A DNA stretch of 26,261 nucleotides. Origin: Intoshia linei. Taxonomy: Eukaryota > Orthonectida > Rhopaluridae. How positions within the stretch are numbered: the first letter of the stretch is position 1; the number at the start of each line of letters is the position of its first letter. Positions 1 through 10,700 of the stretch are shown here, one piece after another. Under the pieces are notes generated by a model, which did not search any database, was not told where the DNA came from, and was given only the letters and a program-made list of their open reading frames with translations. Location of the stretch: NCBI GenBank assembly GCA_001642005.1, contig LWCA01000478.1, positions 1 to 26,261 of the forward strand. The letters are read 5' to 3'. The position numbers and the translations under genes are program-made.

Positions 1-368
1 ATGTTTTTGTGACCTGCAGTTAAATGTGGGGTACATTTCAATTTTTGTCGAGTCCGGTTTGAAGCACTATTAATTACGTTTAGAATAGTGCGAGGTGAGC
101 AAGAAAGGTTCAGTTTTCTACGTATGTCATCCGAAGACAAGGTGGAATTTGAAGCCTTACGTCGTATTGTCCTAATTTCTCGCTCATTTAAACACATTGG
201 ACGTCCCATTCTGCATTTACCAGTTGTGCCCACACTTCTGGTGAAATTATTTATGGCATGCCTACTTCTATTGATAATCCTAGCAATTTCAGACACGTTT
301 TGATTCGCCAAAACTAATTGCGTGATTTTTCGTTTTTCATTATCATTCAATTTTTTTCCTTTATACAT
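1..368 (-). CDS. Tc1-like transposase, N-terminal DNA-binding part (partial)
   Basis: An uninterrupted minus-strand frame opens at ATG 368-366 and continues through the window start, giving about 122 codons. It begins MYKGKKLNDNEKRK. A helix-turn-helix follows (residues ~18-42, including VSEIARIINRSRHAI), then a GRP AT-hook-like motif (GRP at 55-57) and a second HTH (~78-105, [10 protein letters not shown]...TIL). This PAI-GRPR-RED order is the paired-like DNA-binding region of Tc1-family transposases, which binds the element's own TIRs. The DDE catalytic domain would lie outside the window. No stop or frameshift is seen, unlike the related copy at 18892-19816. Open over this length, it may belong to a young copy, but activity cannot be judged. 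Confidence 0.8.
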   Translation of the reverse strand, partial: MYKGKKLNDNEKRKITQLVLANQNVSEIARIINRSRHAINNFTRSVGTTGKCRMGRPMCLNEREIRTIRRKASNSTLSSDDIRRKLNLSCSPRTILNVINSASNRTRQKLKCTPHLTAGHKN

Positions 369-449
369 ACTGTTAAAAATGATGCACTATAAAAGAAAAA
401 TAAAAAAATTACCTGTTTAATTAAGTTTTAATTTATAATTAATCAAAAT

Positions 450-467
450 TTTGGGACACTTTTTTCC
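450..467 (+). repeat. Internal half-flipped copy of the Tc1-like terminal repeat
   Basis: Positions 450-458 read TTTGGGACA, the exact reverse complement of 632-640 (TGTCCCAAA) in the outer TIR. The next bases at 459-466 (CTTTTTTC) match 641-648 in the same orientation. So only the first half of the motif is inverted relative to the end copy. It lies between the transposase start and the TIR, where IR/DR-type Tc1 elements carry a second transposase-binding site. Confidence 0.6.
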
Positions 468-656
468 AATTTAAAAATGGTATTTAAACTTTATTTAGAA
501 TTTAATTAAAATTAAATTAGTTTTTATCGTAAGTTATTATATAATAAGATTTATAATTATTTTATACACCATTTATAAAAAACAAATATATTTAAATGAT
601 TTTAACAACTATTTATATAATATTTTATGAATGTCCCAAACTTTTTTCTAGCAGTG

Positions 657-1090
657 TAATCTGCGTTAAATTTTTGTTTGTCTCACTTTTTTAATTGTAT
701 TTTTATTTATATGTGAGTGCGTTATTTTTTCTGCACATTTGCAGTGCCGACATGTCAAACTTTTAGTTACATTTACGACTTTATTTTGAAATGTGTACTG
801 CCTTACAAATGTATATACTTTGTGGAGAGAATCGATGTCTGATAAAATAAAATTTGTTTGTTGGTTTCACATTTTTAATGAGTTTTATATTTGAGTGCGT
901 TTGTTATTAGCTCATTATCTATTTGAAATTTATAGTTCTGATCCTTACTTAAGTTTAAAAACATGTGGGAACCCTTGGAGTATAAAATAGAATTATGGTC
1001 AAAAAATATATCGTTTGATAACAATTTGAAAATGTATATTATGCAACGCGGGTGATAATCGATACCAACTCCCGCCATGTAAATGTTAAA
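657..1090. other. Gene-poor stretch between the Tc1-like element and the DC-STAMP exon
   Basis: AT-rich sequence. A minus-strand frame at 875-1078 (67 codons, GIDYHPRCIIYIFKLL...) could be a further exon of the DC-STAMP gene, because the upstream exon ends in phase 1. No good acceptor precedes it and I do not recognise the peptide. No other feature was seen. Confidence 0.3.
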
Positions 1091-1103
1091 TTATGTATTT
1101 ATT

Positions 1104-4100
1104 ATGAATTTACCAATTAACTCCATAAAATGACACTTTAAGGCACTTTTATCGACATAAATATTCCTCCATTCAACATTATTCAAATATTTTGTCACGA
1201 TACGTATTGTTTCAATGTGAATTATGATGTATATTGCAAATGGTATAATTTTTAAGAAATAAAATATAAATTTATCGTATATGTTTCCTAGTTTCTGTAT
1301 GCTTTCTTTCCATTTATCTATATACCCATTTTCATCATTTATTAAAGTTTGACTTGAATTTTTATTGTTAAGTTTACCATATTCATTATCTTGAACAGAC
1401 AAGTAAATATCCTTATTTATGTAAAAGTTTATATTGTTTTTTAGTTTTTCCATATTAATTAACGTGTCTTCGATTAAATTTTCGATGGATTCTCTTTTGT
1501 TTATTTTTCTTGTAGAGCATATATTTGTATTGTTCATTTTTGTACATATCGATTTTTCCATCAATGGTTCACATATGTCCTTTTTTGTGTATCTAAATTG
1601 TTTATATTAATTAATATGTATGCGTGATTATTATTTTGTAGTAAATCTTTACTTACTTTAAGTAAGTTACTATTTGGAAGTAAAGTAATTTAGTTAATAC
1701 AGTAATACATCACTATAAAGAACCAATTCGTTCCGAGATCTTGTTCGTTAAGGCTTAACTTAAGCGGGAGTTTAATTGATATTTCAATTTGACACAATAT
1801 AAAAACGGTGGTTACGTTTATGATGTGTATAATGTTTATAGATGTTAAATAAGGATAATAAAACAATAATAATTAATTAATTTTTGCCCATTTTTCTATT
1901 TTTTTGTGTTTTTTAATTTGTTTGTTAACGCGGGAGTTCGTTAAGCTAGGTATAACTGTAATATATGTCTATTTGTTTGTAACAATTTATTGCACAAATT
2001 AAGAGGATTAGAGTTTTAAAAACACTAATTTCTAATACATTTTTTCTAGAGTGGTGTTTTATCGTAAATTTCATTTTCAGAAATTGAGTCCTTCAGGTTT
2101 AAGAATCCAAATTACCTTTTTTTTTTTAAATAAAATGAGTTCTATAATTTTATAAAACATATATTCTGGGTAGTTTTTAAAACCATGAGCATTATCATAA
2201 ATCAAAATCTCAAACATGTACATTTTCACGATAAAAACCACTCATTACCATTTTTTTTAAAAATAATAACAATCCTAGAATTTAAAAAAAATCACAAATT
2301 ATACATTTATTTCCAGTTAACTGTTAACTAAATATGCACACTAAAATTTCAATCTGAAAAATTGATGCCTTCACGCTAAAAAAAGTACTTTATCATTACT
2401 TTTTTTATTTTGTAACTTTTAATAGAAAATATATTCACATAACTTATATTCTTAGAATTTAAAAAAGATACGCACTTTCTCACTTGCAAAAAATTTTAAA
2501 GATTAGCTTTAACTTAAGTATAACTTTGTTAGTTGTAATGTTGAGATTGATATCAATGTTGGTAAAATTGCTTCATCCGAAATGGATAATAGAAGGAAAA
2601 TGTATATCATCAATTATGTTCTATATGAACATGAAGGGACCAGGTTTTGATCATGTTCATACTATACTGTAATATGAACATATATGAATGGCGATAATAA
2701 TATAATTAAAAGTTTCGAAATGTCCAATCAATGTTTGTTCAAACAAAATTGTCGTGTTCATATTGAGCTGAGTTCATATTCTAGGATGTTCATATAAAAC
2801 AAAATTGACTGTACTGTTGTTTAAAATTTTATTTTTTCTGGAATTCATGTTATTGTTGATTATTTTTAGGGTTTTAGCTGTAATTGGATTGTTTATAAGA
2901 TTAACCAGTAAGTTGATTATAATCAATTAAAAAATAATTTTTCAAATTAAAAAGACGGCCCTGGGCAGAGCTAGCTACTTTTGTACGAAGTACATAACAG
3001 TCGAACTAGTTTGTAATAAAAGAATAATACTGATTAATGGGATTTTCAGATTTTTTTTCTTTTAATTTATTCATTTCTCTCTTTTTTTTTGCATTATTTG
3101 GTGACCAGTAATTTGGATTTATTTTATCCAATACAATTTTGGCTTGGTCGTAAACGTTGGTTAGTTCCAAAGTTACTGCTTCGCATTGTAAATGAGCATT
3201 TTCCATGTTGTCTATACAGGATTTTCGCATTTCATCTAATACTTTGTTGCAATTCTAAAAATATATATAATTAAAGATTCTGATGTTAGTCATATTTGTA
3301 TCACTATGATGTATGATTGTATGACTAAGAAAAACACTATTTTAGATGTATTTTTAATTACAAATTGTATAAAAAACTACTGTTATATATACATTTACAT
3401 CAGTCTTCTGATTCAAATAGAGCAGTGTTTCCCAACCGTGGGGCCTTGGAAATATTACAAATTTATAGGAATATGAAAACTTTAGATTAATTTTATAGAA
3501 TAATCTCAGGTTTATAAGTGGTTATGTGATACTTGAACCAATTAATTGTATTATTAAAATCACAAAAAACAAATATATCTTTAATGATCGTGGGCTATTG
3601 AATTCAAATTTAACTAAATTGATAAGTATATGCAAAATGCCAAATTTGCAAAATTATCCGACTTTAACTACTTTTGCTAGAATTGTTTTGTTGCCGTGTC
3701 CATCCTTTTATTTAGCAGAATGTGGGTTTGGTGCAGTTAAGATTTACTGACAAAAAAATAAATAGACTACAAATTTTAAAAAGGGGAGATCTACGATTAA
3801 AGCTTACAACATTAGTACCTAATATTAATAAACTCTGTCAGAATCGTCAGGCTCAACCGTCTCATTAATTTTAAAAAATAAATAAACTATGATTGTTTTT
3901 ATTATTATTTTATTATAATTCGCTCGATTTTTTTTTAGTGGGGCCTAGCATAAAAAAGGTTGGGAAACACTGAAATAGAATATGAAGTGAATACTATGAA
4001 CTTCATTTTAGAATATTTATTTTTTTGGACCCCAAAGTTAACATGAAATATAAAACATTATGAAAAAATTAAAGATTTTTCTTACAAAATTTGATAAAAT

Positions 4101-6068
4101 CGTGTTTTTCAAAAAATATTGGAAAAGGGAGATTTTTCTATTATGGTTTGGTAAAATTGCTTTTTTTAAAAATTGTATTTTGTATTTTGTGGTTTGATTT
4201 AGTGGATTTTTGAAAAAATATCGGTAAAAGTCGATTTTTCCCTGAGGATTGGAAATGGTATTTTTATTAAATGTTATTAATGGTGGAATAAAAGTGGCAT
4301 TTTTGAAATAGTAATATAGCCGTCTTCTAGGCTTTGGGATAATTCCAAACATCTGTCAACTATAATATATTTTAAAAATCTATCCTAACTTATATAATAT
4401 GCTACGCGATTTTTGTTTGTGTGTGTTTCCAGCTTTATTTAAGTAACTACCCGTCTTAGAATTTTATAAAGTCCACATTTCAATTACAGTTTTTTCCGAG
4501 GGTGTTGGCAAAACAAATTTCAAGTTTCCAAACTCACATCTTACGTGTCAAAAAGCCCAATTGTCTTTTTTTTAAAAATCAAACGAGGTCTATAATTTAA
4601 AAAAATATATACTCTGATATCCATTTTAAAATCATAAATATTATCATAAATTTAAATTCAAAAAAAATATATCTTCGGGGCCAAAATCCCAAATTACCCC
4701 TTTTTTTAATGAAAACAGCCCTAGAATTTAAAAAAATTTATAAGTGGTACAGTTGTATCCTGTTAACACACAAAATTTTTTAATCTGAATAAGTAACGTC
4801 TTTACGGTCAAAAAAGCATTATATTATTAGTATTCATATATTTTTTTTCCGAAATATTTTATTAAAACAAAAAATTTGAAATAATTAACTATTAAAAGTT
4901 AAAAAAAAAAATTATTCTGATAGAGCTTATTCAAGTTGATATAAATACAAAATTTCAACTCCAGACATCTACGCGTTCCCGGTGAAAAATAATTTTTAAT
5001 ATATTATCAACAAATATTTTTCAAATATTTCGATTAAAATAAAAATAGAAAATGTAAATATTGATCCTACAATTTCAAAAAAAATGTGCATTGAACGTCT
5101 ACACATCCAAGGACCCCAATTGGGAACCACAGATTTCCATGCATAAAAATGTATATGTTCAAGTTGGGGTTAATTTTTGTTGACGCAGGTTAGCGACATT
5201 TAATATACAAAAATAGTTAAAACCACTAAACGGTAATGTTACTTACCTGTTGAATTATTTCAATGTTAATGTTTTGTTTTCGATTATTGTGTAAAATAAT
5301 ATTCAATTGATTTTGGAGAGGAGTGAATGATTTTTTGACGTCATTTGTGGCAACATGCAATTGTCTCATGGTGCTATTGATTCGATGCATCATGCTTTCA
5401 AAAGGGCGCAGCAATAGCCTTGTTTGATTTTCTGCATGCATCGTAGAACATTTTGCCATATTACCCAAGCTATTTACATGAAAGCGGATATTTTGCACTG
5501 GATAACACAGAATCAGTAAAGTGCACAATGTAAGCATGATGAATTTCCCGGATTTAGAAGAAATCAGTGCCGGCACAATTAATGCTACTATAGTCCGGTA
5601 TCTCTTGAATTTTACTAAAAGAGCTGTGCAAATCACTAAATGAATTAAACTTATTGTTACAGATTCCATTATGCTATATTTGCATAATAGATTTAATATA
5701 AATATAAGTATGGAGGATATCAAAGTTGAGATTATTAATGAAACAAATACTAGTGATATCCATTCTTTTACATTTTTTTGTGAAAATTCATTAACAAATT
5801 TGAATTTTTCCTTTTTAGGGTACTGATTAATAATTTCAAATTCATCTAATGAATCTTGTTCCGAATTAATTAGAGACAGGTTAGGGGATGATTTTATTTT
5901 TGCCAACGTGTAAGAGTTTCTCTGACTAAATTTTATTTGTGGTTTGACTAAGATTTTGGGTTTTGTCTGATTTAAAGCTACTGTATTATAATTATCTGAA
6001 CATGACTGAGTTGTTGATTGACTTGACCCTGTATTATGTATATGACACCTTTTTTCTAAATGATAATT
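1104..6068 (-). CDS. DC-STAMP-domain membrane protein (sneaky/DCST-like), partial exons
   Basis: Three minus-strand exons fit the DCST family, multipass proteins acting in gamete fusion or sperm membrane breakdown (known of sneaky and DCST1/2). The first, ~6068-5247, has no clear start. It carries two hydrophobic segments (VFVSLIISTLISSILIFIL; VTISLIHLVICTALLV). The family-like stretch around RYRTIVALIVPALISSKSG and PVQNIRFHVNSLGNMAKC follows, and it ends at donor CAG|GTAAGT. The second, 3254-~3010, opens in phase 0 after TTTTAG with NCNKVLDEMRKSC, matching the paired cysteines after the N-terminal domain. The third, 1592-~1104, ends near donor G|GTAAAT. It holds a membrane span (FYFLKIIPFAIYIIIHI) and then TKYLNNVEWRNIYVDK, resembling the juxtamembrane part of the DC-STAMP domain. 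Between exons two and three much family sequence is missing and a Helitron intervenes, so the gene may be broken. A C-terminal RING was not found. Family 0.6; exon borders less certain. Confidence 0.5.
1700..1958. mobile_element. Putative TA-flanked MITE (pogo/Tigger-like ends)
   Basis: CAGTAATACATCAC at 1700 and its imperfect inverse GTGCTAG-type end GCTAGGTATAACTG at 1945-1958 are each flanked by TA (1698-1699 and 1959-1960). Inside both ends lie GTTCGTTAAG and GCGGGAGTT motifs, in the patterns CGTTAAGG...GCGGGAG and GCGGGAGTTCGTTAAGC. CAG-starting ends with a TA duplication suggest a pogo/Tigger-derived non-autonomous element. No coding capacity is seen. The TIR match is short (about 10 of 14), so this is a moderate call. 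Confidence 0.45.
1960..3009 (+). mobile_element. Helitron family copy, diverged, intact 3' terminus
   Basis: The sequence follows the complete copy at 21705-23138 in order. CATGAGCATTATCAT (~2184), CCTAGAATTTAAAAAAAATC (~2274) and TTTCAATCTGAAAAATTGAT (~2346) match its left half. ATTTTATTTTTTCTGGAATT (~2826) and GCCCTGGGCAGAGCTAG (~2959) match its right half. The 3' end has hairpin TGTAC-GAA-GTACA (2982-2994), then CTAG at 3006-3009 followed by T, as expected for a Helitron inserted between A and T. The 5' border is blurred against the MITE ending at 1958. About 1.05 kb remains, so it is internally shortened. No Rep/helicase coding is seen. Confidence 0.65.
3423..3972 (+). mobile_element. hAT element remnant with 8-bp target duplication
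   Basis: Perfect 15-bp inverted repeats CAGTGTTTCCCAACC (3423-3437) and GGTTGGGAAACACTG (3958-3972), each extended by GGGGCC-type subterminal sequence, bound a 550-bp element. Flanks AAATAGAG (3415-3422) and AAATAGAA (3973-3980) are an 8-bp target duplication with one mismatch, the hAT hallmark. It lies in the long intron of the DC-STAMP gene. Only the last part of a transposase remains inside, so this is an internal deletion derivative. Confidence 0.92.
3526..3868 (+). pseudogene. hAT transposase C-terminal fragment (ZBED/SCAND3-like), frameshifted
   Basis: The plus frame reads NYPTLTTFARIVLLPCPSFY then LAECGFGAVK, the hAT dimerisation region (YPxL...A...L..PsS...E.gFSAV). At ~3747 the frame meets TGA. 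The adjacent frame carries on with LLTKKINRLQILKRGDLRLK through QAQPSH and stops at TAA 3866-3868. That is the usual tail of the ZBED5/SCAND3-like hAT group, so a single-base indel disrupts the frame. The N-terminal BED finger and catalytic core are absent. It cannot encode a working transposase. Confidence 0.75.
4050..4350. repeat. Degenerate ~57-bp minisatellite, about four units
   Basis: Repeated blocks follow the pattern AAAATcgtgTTTTTcAAAAAATATtGG...GATTTTTCt...GGtTTGG, starting near 4097, 4153, 4204 and 4256 in decayed copies. A minus-strand frame across 4038-4352 reads the units as K(N/K)(T/A)I(S/L)xN...RKI-type peptides, which is a by-product of the repeat and not evidence of a gene. 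A similar stretch with GTGGTTTGGTGAAATACTTT occurs near 7325. Confidence 0.45.
4383..5110 (+). mobile_element. Helitron family copy, 5' half
   Basis: It begins A|TCCTAACTTATATAATATG at 4383 and runs collinear with 21705 onward. Shared blocks include CGTCTTAGAATTTT, ACCACATTTCAATTACAG-type sequence, AATTTCAACTCC and CTACGCGTTCCCGGTGAAAA (~4970). The sequence is similar down to ACGTCTACACAT (~5095-5106) and then diverges, with no CTAG end or hairpin found. The copy is therefore 3'-truncated or ends at an unrecognised border. It lies in the same DC-STAMP intron as the hAT element at 3423. Confidence 0.65.
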
Positions 6069-7729
6069 TACATTATAATTTTATAATTTTTATTATGATT
6101 ACAGGTAAGTTTTCGGTACGTGAAAATTACCCATTTTTTCAAATCTCTTTTCTTTTAAATCCGACTTGTTCCAATACATGTGTATTATTAATAAAAAAAA
6201 GTTTAATTATTCTCAACTAATTGGTTTTAAAATTCAGCATAATTGATTCCACTGAATCTGTCTTATCGATTTTTATTTAATGTCCCATAGGTTTATAATT
6301 TAGTGTTGTTCTCAATTAGTAAATATTCCGTGATTCTACAGTCTGTTTATATCGATTCAACACGTTTCTTTACTTGTTGGTAACGCTTTAAATTTTACTG
6401 TTGCACTTAATCGTGTTTAAATTGTTTTATTCTCGATACACATGTCTTTATTTTTAATTTTGTCATTATGTCTTGTATATTCAATAAAATTTATATACTC
6501 TTATCATAACACCCTGTAAATCAACACTAACAAATTGATTAATATTTTAGTCAGTTATTTGACACTTTTCAACTTTTAATTTCATTACGTGAATTTTAAC
6601 ATGTATAGAAGTATTAATCAATTTATGGATTTGTCAAAACTATTTATTGTTTTCTCAATTATACATTTTGATATTTGATTTTATAGAATTATTTTATATT
6701 ATAATAATGATTATTATGATAATTATAGTTATTTATTTTTATTTATTTTGATACATGTTGTATATTAGTACAGTAATATTAGTTGAATAATTTAATTTGT
6801 TGTGTATATGTAATGGAATAATAGTATACGTTAATAATAATTTCATGTTATGGAATATCAATCGGTTTTTTATGCAAGTCGATATATTTTAGTACTACAT
6901 ATGTATAATTTAAATGTTATATTGATTATTATCCACTTGTTTATGATATAATTTTTAATGCGTTTCTAAATATATAGTATTTTTTATTTTTTATTGTAAT
7001 TTAATCATAATTTAAATTTTCTTGATAATATTTTTAAATAACATGAAATTATTAAATGCCAATTAAGATTTATTTACATATCACATACAATAGATTAAGC
7101 GACCTTTTCAAATAAATAATAATACAATGAAATGATTTTTTTGTCCTCGTTATCCGTGGTTAATGGGGTTTAAATTCAAATTTGAAAAATAATTAAAATA
7201 AGAAACATGCTTGATACAATAAATAAATTAAAAATGAATATCTAATTTACCCCAAACTTTAGGCCTCTTAACGACCTCGACAAATTAATAATGACAACCT
7301 CGCACTAATTTTGATAATTTTATCGTGGTTTGGTGAAATACTTTTATAAAATTGGTGATTTTGAGCACTGTATAATATGTATAAGTAAGGGTTTTCTTAA
7401 AATTGATTTTTTAGTTATAGTAGTAATTCTTCATGTTTGTACTATTCAGTGCGTCATTTTGATACATTGAAAATGTACGAAGATGTCGGAATGATGTATG
7501 AGCGAAATAGAATAATAAAATCTAGGTGGTTACGGGTGATTGCAAAAATTTTTTACGGTGACATGAGGGTAAGAATTAGAATAACGACCCGGACAGAGGT
7601 CTGTCTGTATTGGCTTATTTTACATAATACTAAGGTGTCATGTTACCTTGTATTTAGGTAATTCTGTAATTTGTATGAATTTATGTCTGAATTATTTTGA
7701 TTTTATATTTTTTAAAATTTTGTATTTAG
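6069..7729. other. AT-rich stretch with no recognised gene
   Basis: It lies between the DC-STAMP exon (minus strand) and the first recognised cysteinyl-tRNA synthetase exon (plus strand), so divergent promoters and the missing first exons of both genes are expected here. I searched the plus strand for the LYNSLT-type segment that precedes the HIGH exon in cytosolic CysRS and did not find it. A 74-codon plus frame at 7437-7661 resembles nothing I know. No transposon ends were identified. Confidence 0.3.
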
Positions 7730-10700
7730 GAAGAATTTAATGAAATAAAAAAAAACGAAATAATGTGGTATAGTTGCGGTCCCACTGTCTACGATTCTGC
7801 TCATATGGGACATGCCAGGTTTACTTTTAGATGATATTTAAAATTGGTTTGAATATTGTGAATGGTGAATTAATTTATTTATCATGTCATTTTGTATTAA
7901 TACCTTTCTGTGGATCATACAATGTTATTCTAAATATACCAGTTTTTCTCATGCGGGGAGGAATCGAGGGGAGCACAATGAATTGTTTGGGTTCATTTTT
8001 TTATCTTTTTATTAATTATATTAATTGGTTAATTTAAAATGTAAACAACCGGATGTGCGCGTCATTCTATGAAAATACCACTCCCTATATTTGACTCACG
8101 TCTTAATTCAAAGCAACAGAAACGTTCCCATTGAAAATTGTACCAATACATTTATTTTTTAAATTAACGCTTCTCGACCGTCGGTGCACTAAAAATATAA
8201 ATAAAATATATTTTTTCCCAAGAAATCTCGATTTGCAACCGTTGAAAACCGCATGAAAGGTAAACTTACATTGAAACTCCATTTTAGTTTCCAAACTTCA
8301 ATACAAAATACCATTTTATGTAGTACGTCAAAATATGTATATATATACATATTTTGACGGATGATTAAAATTTTTTGATGAGCTTGTTTAAATCGTTTAT
8401 ATACATTTGTAAGTTCAAAAAATCTTCACTACTTCACAATTTATCCGTTCTGAAACAAATTATTAACTATATTATGGTCACATGTTTTACTTGTGTTAAT
8501 TACCATTTTACATTAAATATCACAGGGTGTTAAATTAAGATTAACCCATGTTCTAAGTAAAAATTTTTATCACGGACCCGTAATTATAGTTAAAATAAAA
8601 AAAAATAAGTAAATTAAAATTTAATGGTTAATATGAATTAACCCTTCGACTTATTTACTAAAAATGTTATGTTGTGTTGCTAGTTTTTACACATTTAACA
8701 ATTTTTTAAAAAAATTATTTATTTTTTATATCTAATATTTTTATTGTTAATATGACATTAACTTTTTTAAATATTAACATTAAATATTTATTTTTATATT
8801 GTTAGATATTTTTTTAACCATAATATTCACTTCAACAGTGCTTTCCAACTGGTGTGTCGTGACACTTTTGTGTGTTGCCAATGATTTTCAGATGTGTCGC
8901 CAAACTTAAAACTTGATGATGATAAATTTTACATAGCTTATTTTCAGATTATTATTAGAAAAAAATTGGTTCAACTATATTTATTAATCAATTCTTTATT
9001 TTTTTGATTGGTGTGTCCGAAATTTTTTGAGATTGAAATATGTGTCGCCAACCAATAATGGTTGGAAAGCACTGCACTACAATAATATACATTACATTGT
9101 ATTTACATTGTTAATTAAATTCAGTTTATACAAATAAGAGTAGATATATATTAAATTTAAATTGAATCATCATCATATTGTCAAAATTTTTAAAAATTAT
9201 GTGAAAAAAAGTTTCTCTTATAAACCCTATCAAATTTTTGTCTTAAAGTTATTTTTAAAACTTTTAAAAATTCGGTGAAAAAATCAATAATATAATTAGT
9301 TATCAAAATCTATGATTATGTCACTCTAAGATATATCGCTCAACAGAATGTTATTTTGAATGCAATTTGCAGTCATTTTAGCTGAAGGATTAACCAATAA
9401 TGAATTAAAAGCAATTGTCACTTGTATAATTAAGAGGTGCACAGCCATAAAATGGTTAATGGTCCCTAAAATATATCATATTTATTTAAATTCGTTTTTT
9501 TCAACCTTTTTTCCAATGGGCACATTTGGGGAGAAATTAAAAAAATTTGGCACACAATCAACATAATAACAATATTTTATATTTTTTGGGTGGTCACTGA
9601 AAATACTTTAAAAACTTAAGTATGGTAAACTATTTTTCTAGAAAAATCTACAAATTTACGAAAAAAAGTTGTTTCGGTACAAAAACAAAAAACAAAAATC
9701 TAATTTAACTTGACTCTCTGTGTATGAAATGGTATTTAGGTCGTTTTCAATATTTCGTTAAGCACCTAAAATTTGCTAGAGGGCACTAGTGCGCCAGGGC
9801 GCACTTGTTGAGAAACACTGGTATAAATATACTACTAATATAGTTTTAATGTCGTATAAAATTTCTGCCGTTTGCTATGATTTTACAGTATTATAATTAT
9901 AGTAAAGAATTATTTTATCTTTCTGTATTTAATTTAACTTTTAGATCATATATTACTTTTGACATAATACGCCGTATTTTAACCGATTATTTCAATTATA
10001 ATGTAACGTACATTATGAATATAACTGATATTGATGATAAGGTAATTCATTTTCATGTAGATAATCATTATTAAAAAAAAAATTCTGTATAAGACATTAT
10101 CAATATGGAATTTTCCCCATAATAACACCTTAGTAACTAGGTTCTAATTAATAGAATTTAATTTTTTTAAATAAAAACAATTAAATGGTCATATTTCTTT
10201 TTATTATGAGTTTTTGACTAATAACATGACGAAGTAATATGCAGAAAGCATTATCAACGGGTTCACATTAGTTTTTTGGGGTTCATGAAAAATGTTATCA
10301 ATTTTAAATTATTTATAGATATAAATTAAAGTTAAAAATGATATTTTCGCAATGATAGTAATTATTTCTAATTAACGCCATTTAATTTATTATCTATTAA
10401 AAATTTGATAAAAAACATAATACATTGACTTGTAATTAGTACCAAAATGAGTCTATTTTATGATTCTCTTAAAAATAGATTCTAGAGCTTTAGAGATAAA
10501 ATTATTATTAACGGAATTTTTGGTTCATACAAATTCGTTAAGAAAAAATAAATAATTTAATTCCGTTAATATGGAATTTTTCCACTAAAATGGAATTTCC
10601 CCTAACAAAATTTCCGTAAATAAGGACTTAGACTGTACTTACTCTTGCAGTGTTACTCAAAAATGTTATTCTAAGGTAATCAATCCGCCTTTAAAATGCC

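Larger units (their letters stand above)
1..656 (-). mobile_element. Tc1-like DNA transposon, partial (runs off window start)
   Basis: The terminal inverted repeat ends at 656 (plus strand CCCAAACTTTTTTCTAGCAGTG) and is followed by TA at 657-658, the target dinucleotide of Tc1/mariner elements. Read outward-in on the minus strand it starts CACTGCTAGAAAAAAGTTTG, a typical Tc1-like end. A second, rearranged copy of the terminal motif lies inside at 450-467. The minus-strand transposase ORF starts at 368. The other end of the element lies outside the window. The call rests on the TIR, the TA flank and the transposase N-terminal domain agreeing. Confidence 0.8.
7819..9944 (+). other. Large CysRS intron with hAT-derived repeats and a palindrome
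   Basis: This 2.1-kb intron follows the HIGH exon (donor CCAG|GTTTAC, acceptor TTTTAG|ATCATA). It contains a perfect 34-bp palindrome (8326-8359), an hAT MITE (8836-9074) and an hAT right end at 9820. No gene was recognised. Frames at 7831-8037, 8103-8294 and 9360-9566 look like chance or transposon remnants. Confidence 0.6.

Noticed and set aside
88-303. 71-codon plus-strand frame
   Set aside because: It is antisense to the Tc1-like transposase on the minus strand, which has clear family motifs.
875-1078. 67-codon minus frame as a definite last DC-STAMP exon
   Set aside because: Phase would fit, but there is no convincing acceptor and no RING or family motif.
1670-1700. Short palindrome CTTACTTTAAGTAAG region as a regulatory site
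   Set aside because: Such short A/T-rich palindromes are expected by chance here and nothing links it to a gene start.
2484-2672. 62-codon plus-strand frame
   Set aside because: It lies inside a Helitron copy, has no counterpart in the complete copy and no recognisable motif.
4038-4352. 104-codon minus frame with repeated peptide
   Set aside because: It is explained by an AT-rich minisatellite being open by chance.
7437-7661. 74-codon plus frame upstream of the CysRS gene
   Set aside because: It does not contain the expected CysRS N-terminal segment or any known motif.
9360-9566. 68-codon plus frame in a CysRS intron
   Set aside because: It is probably part of a decayed hAT element ending at 9820; no domain seen.
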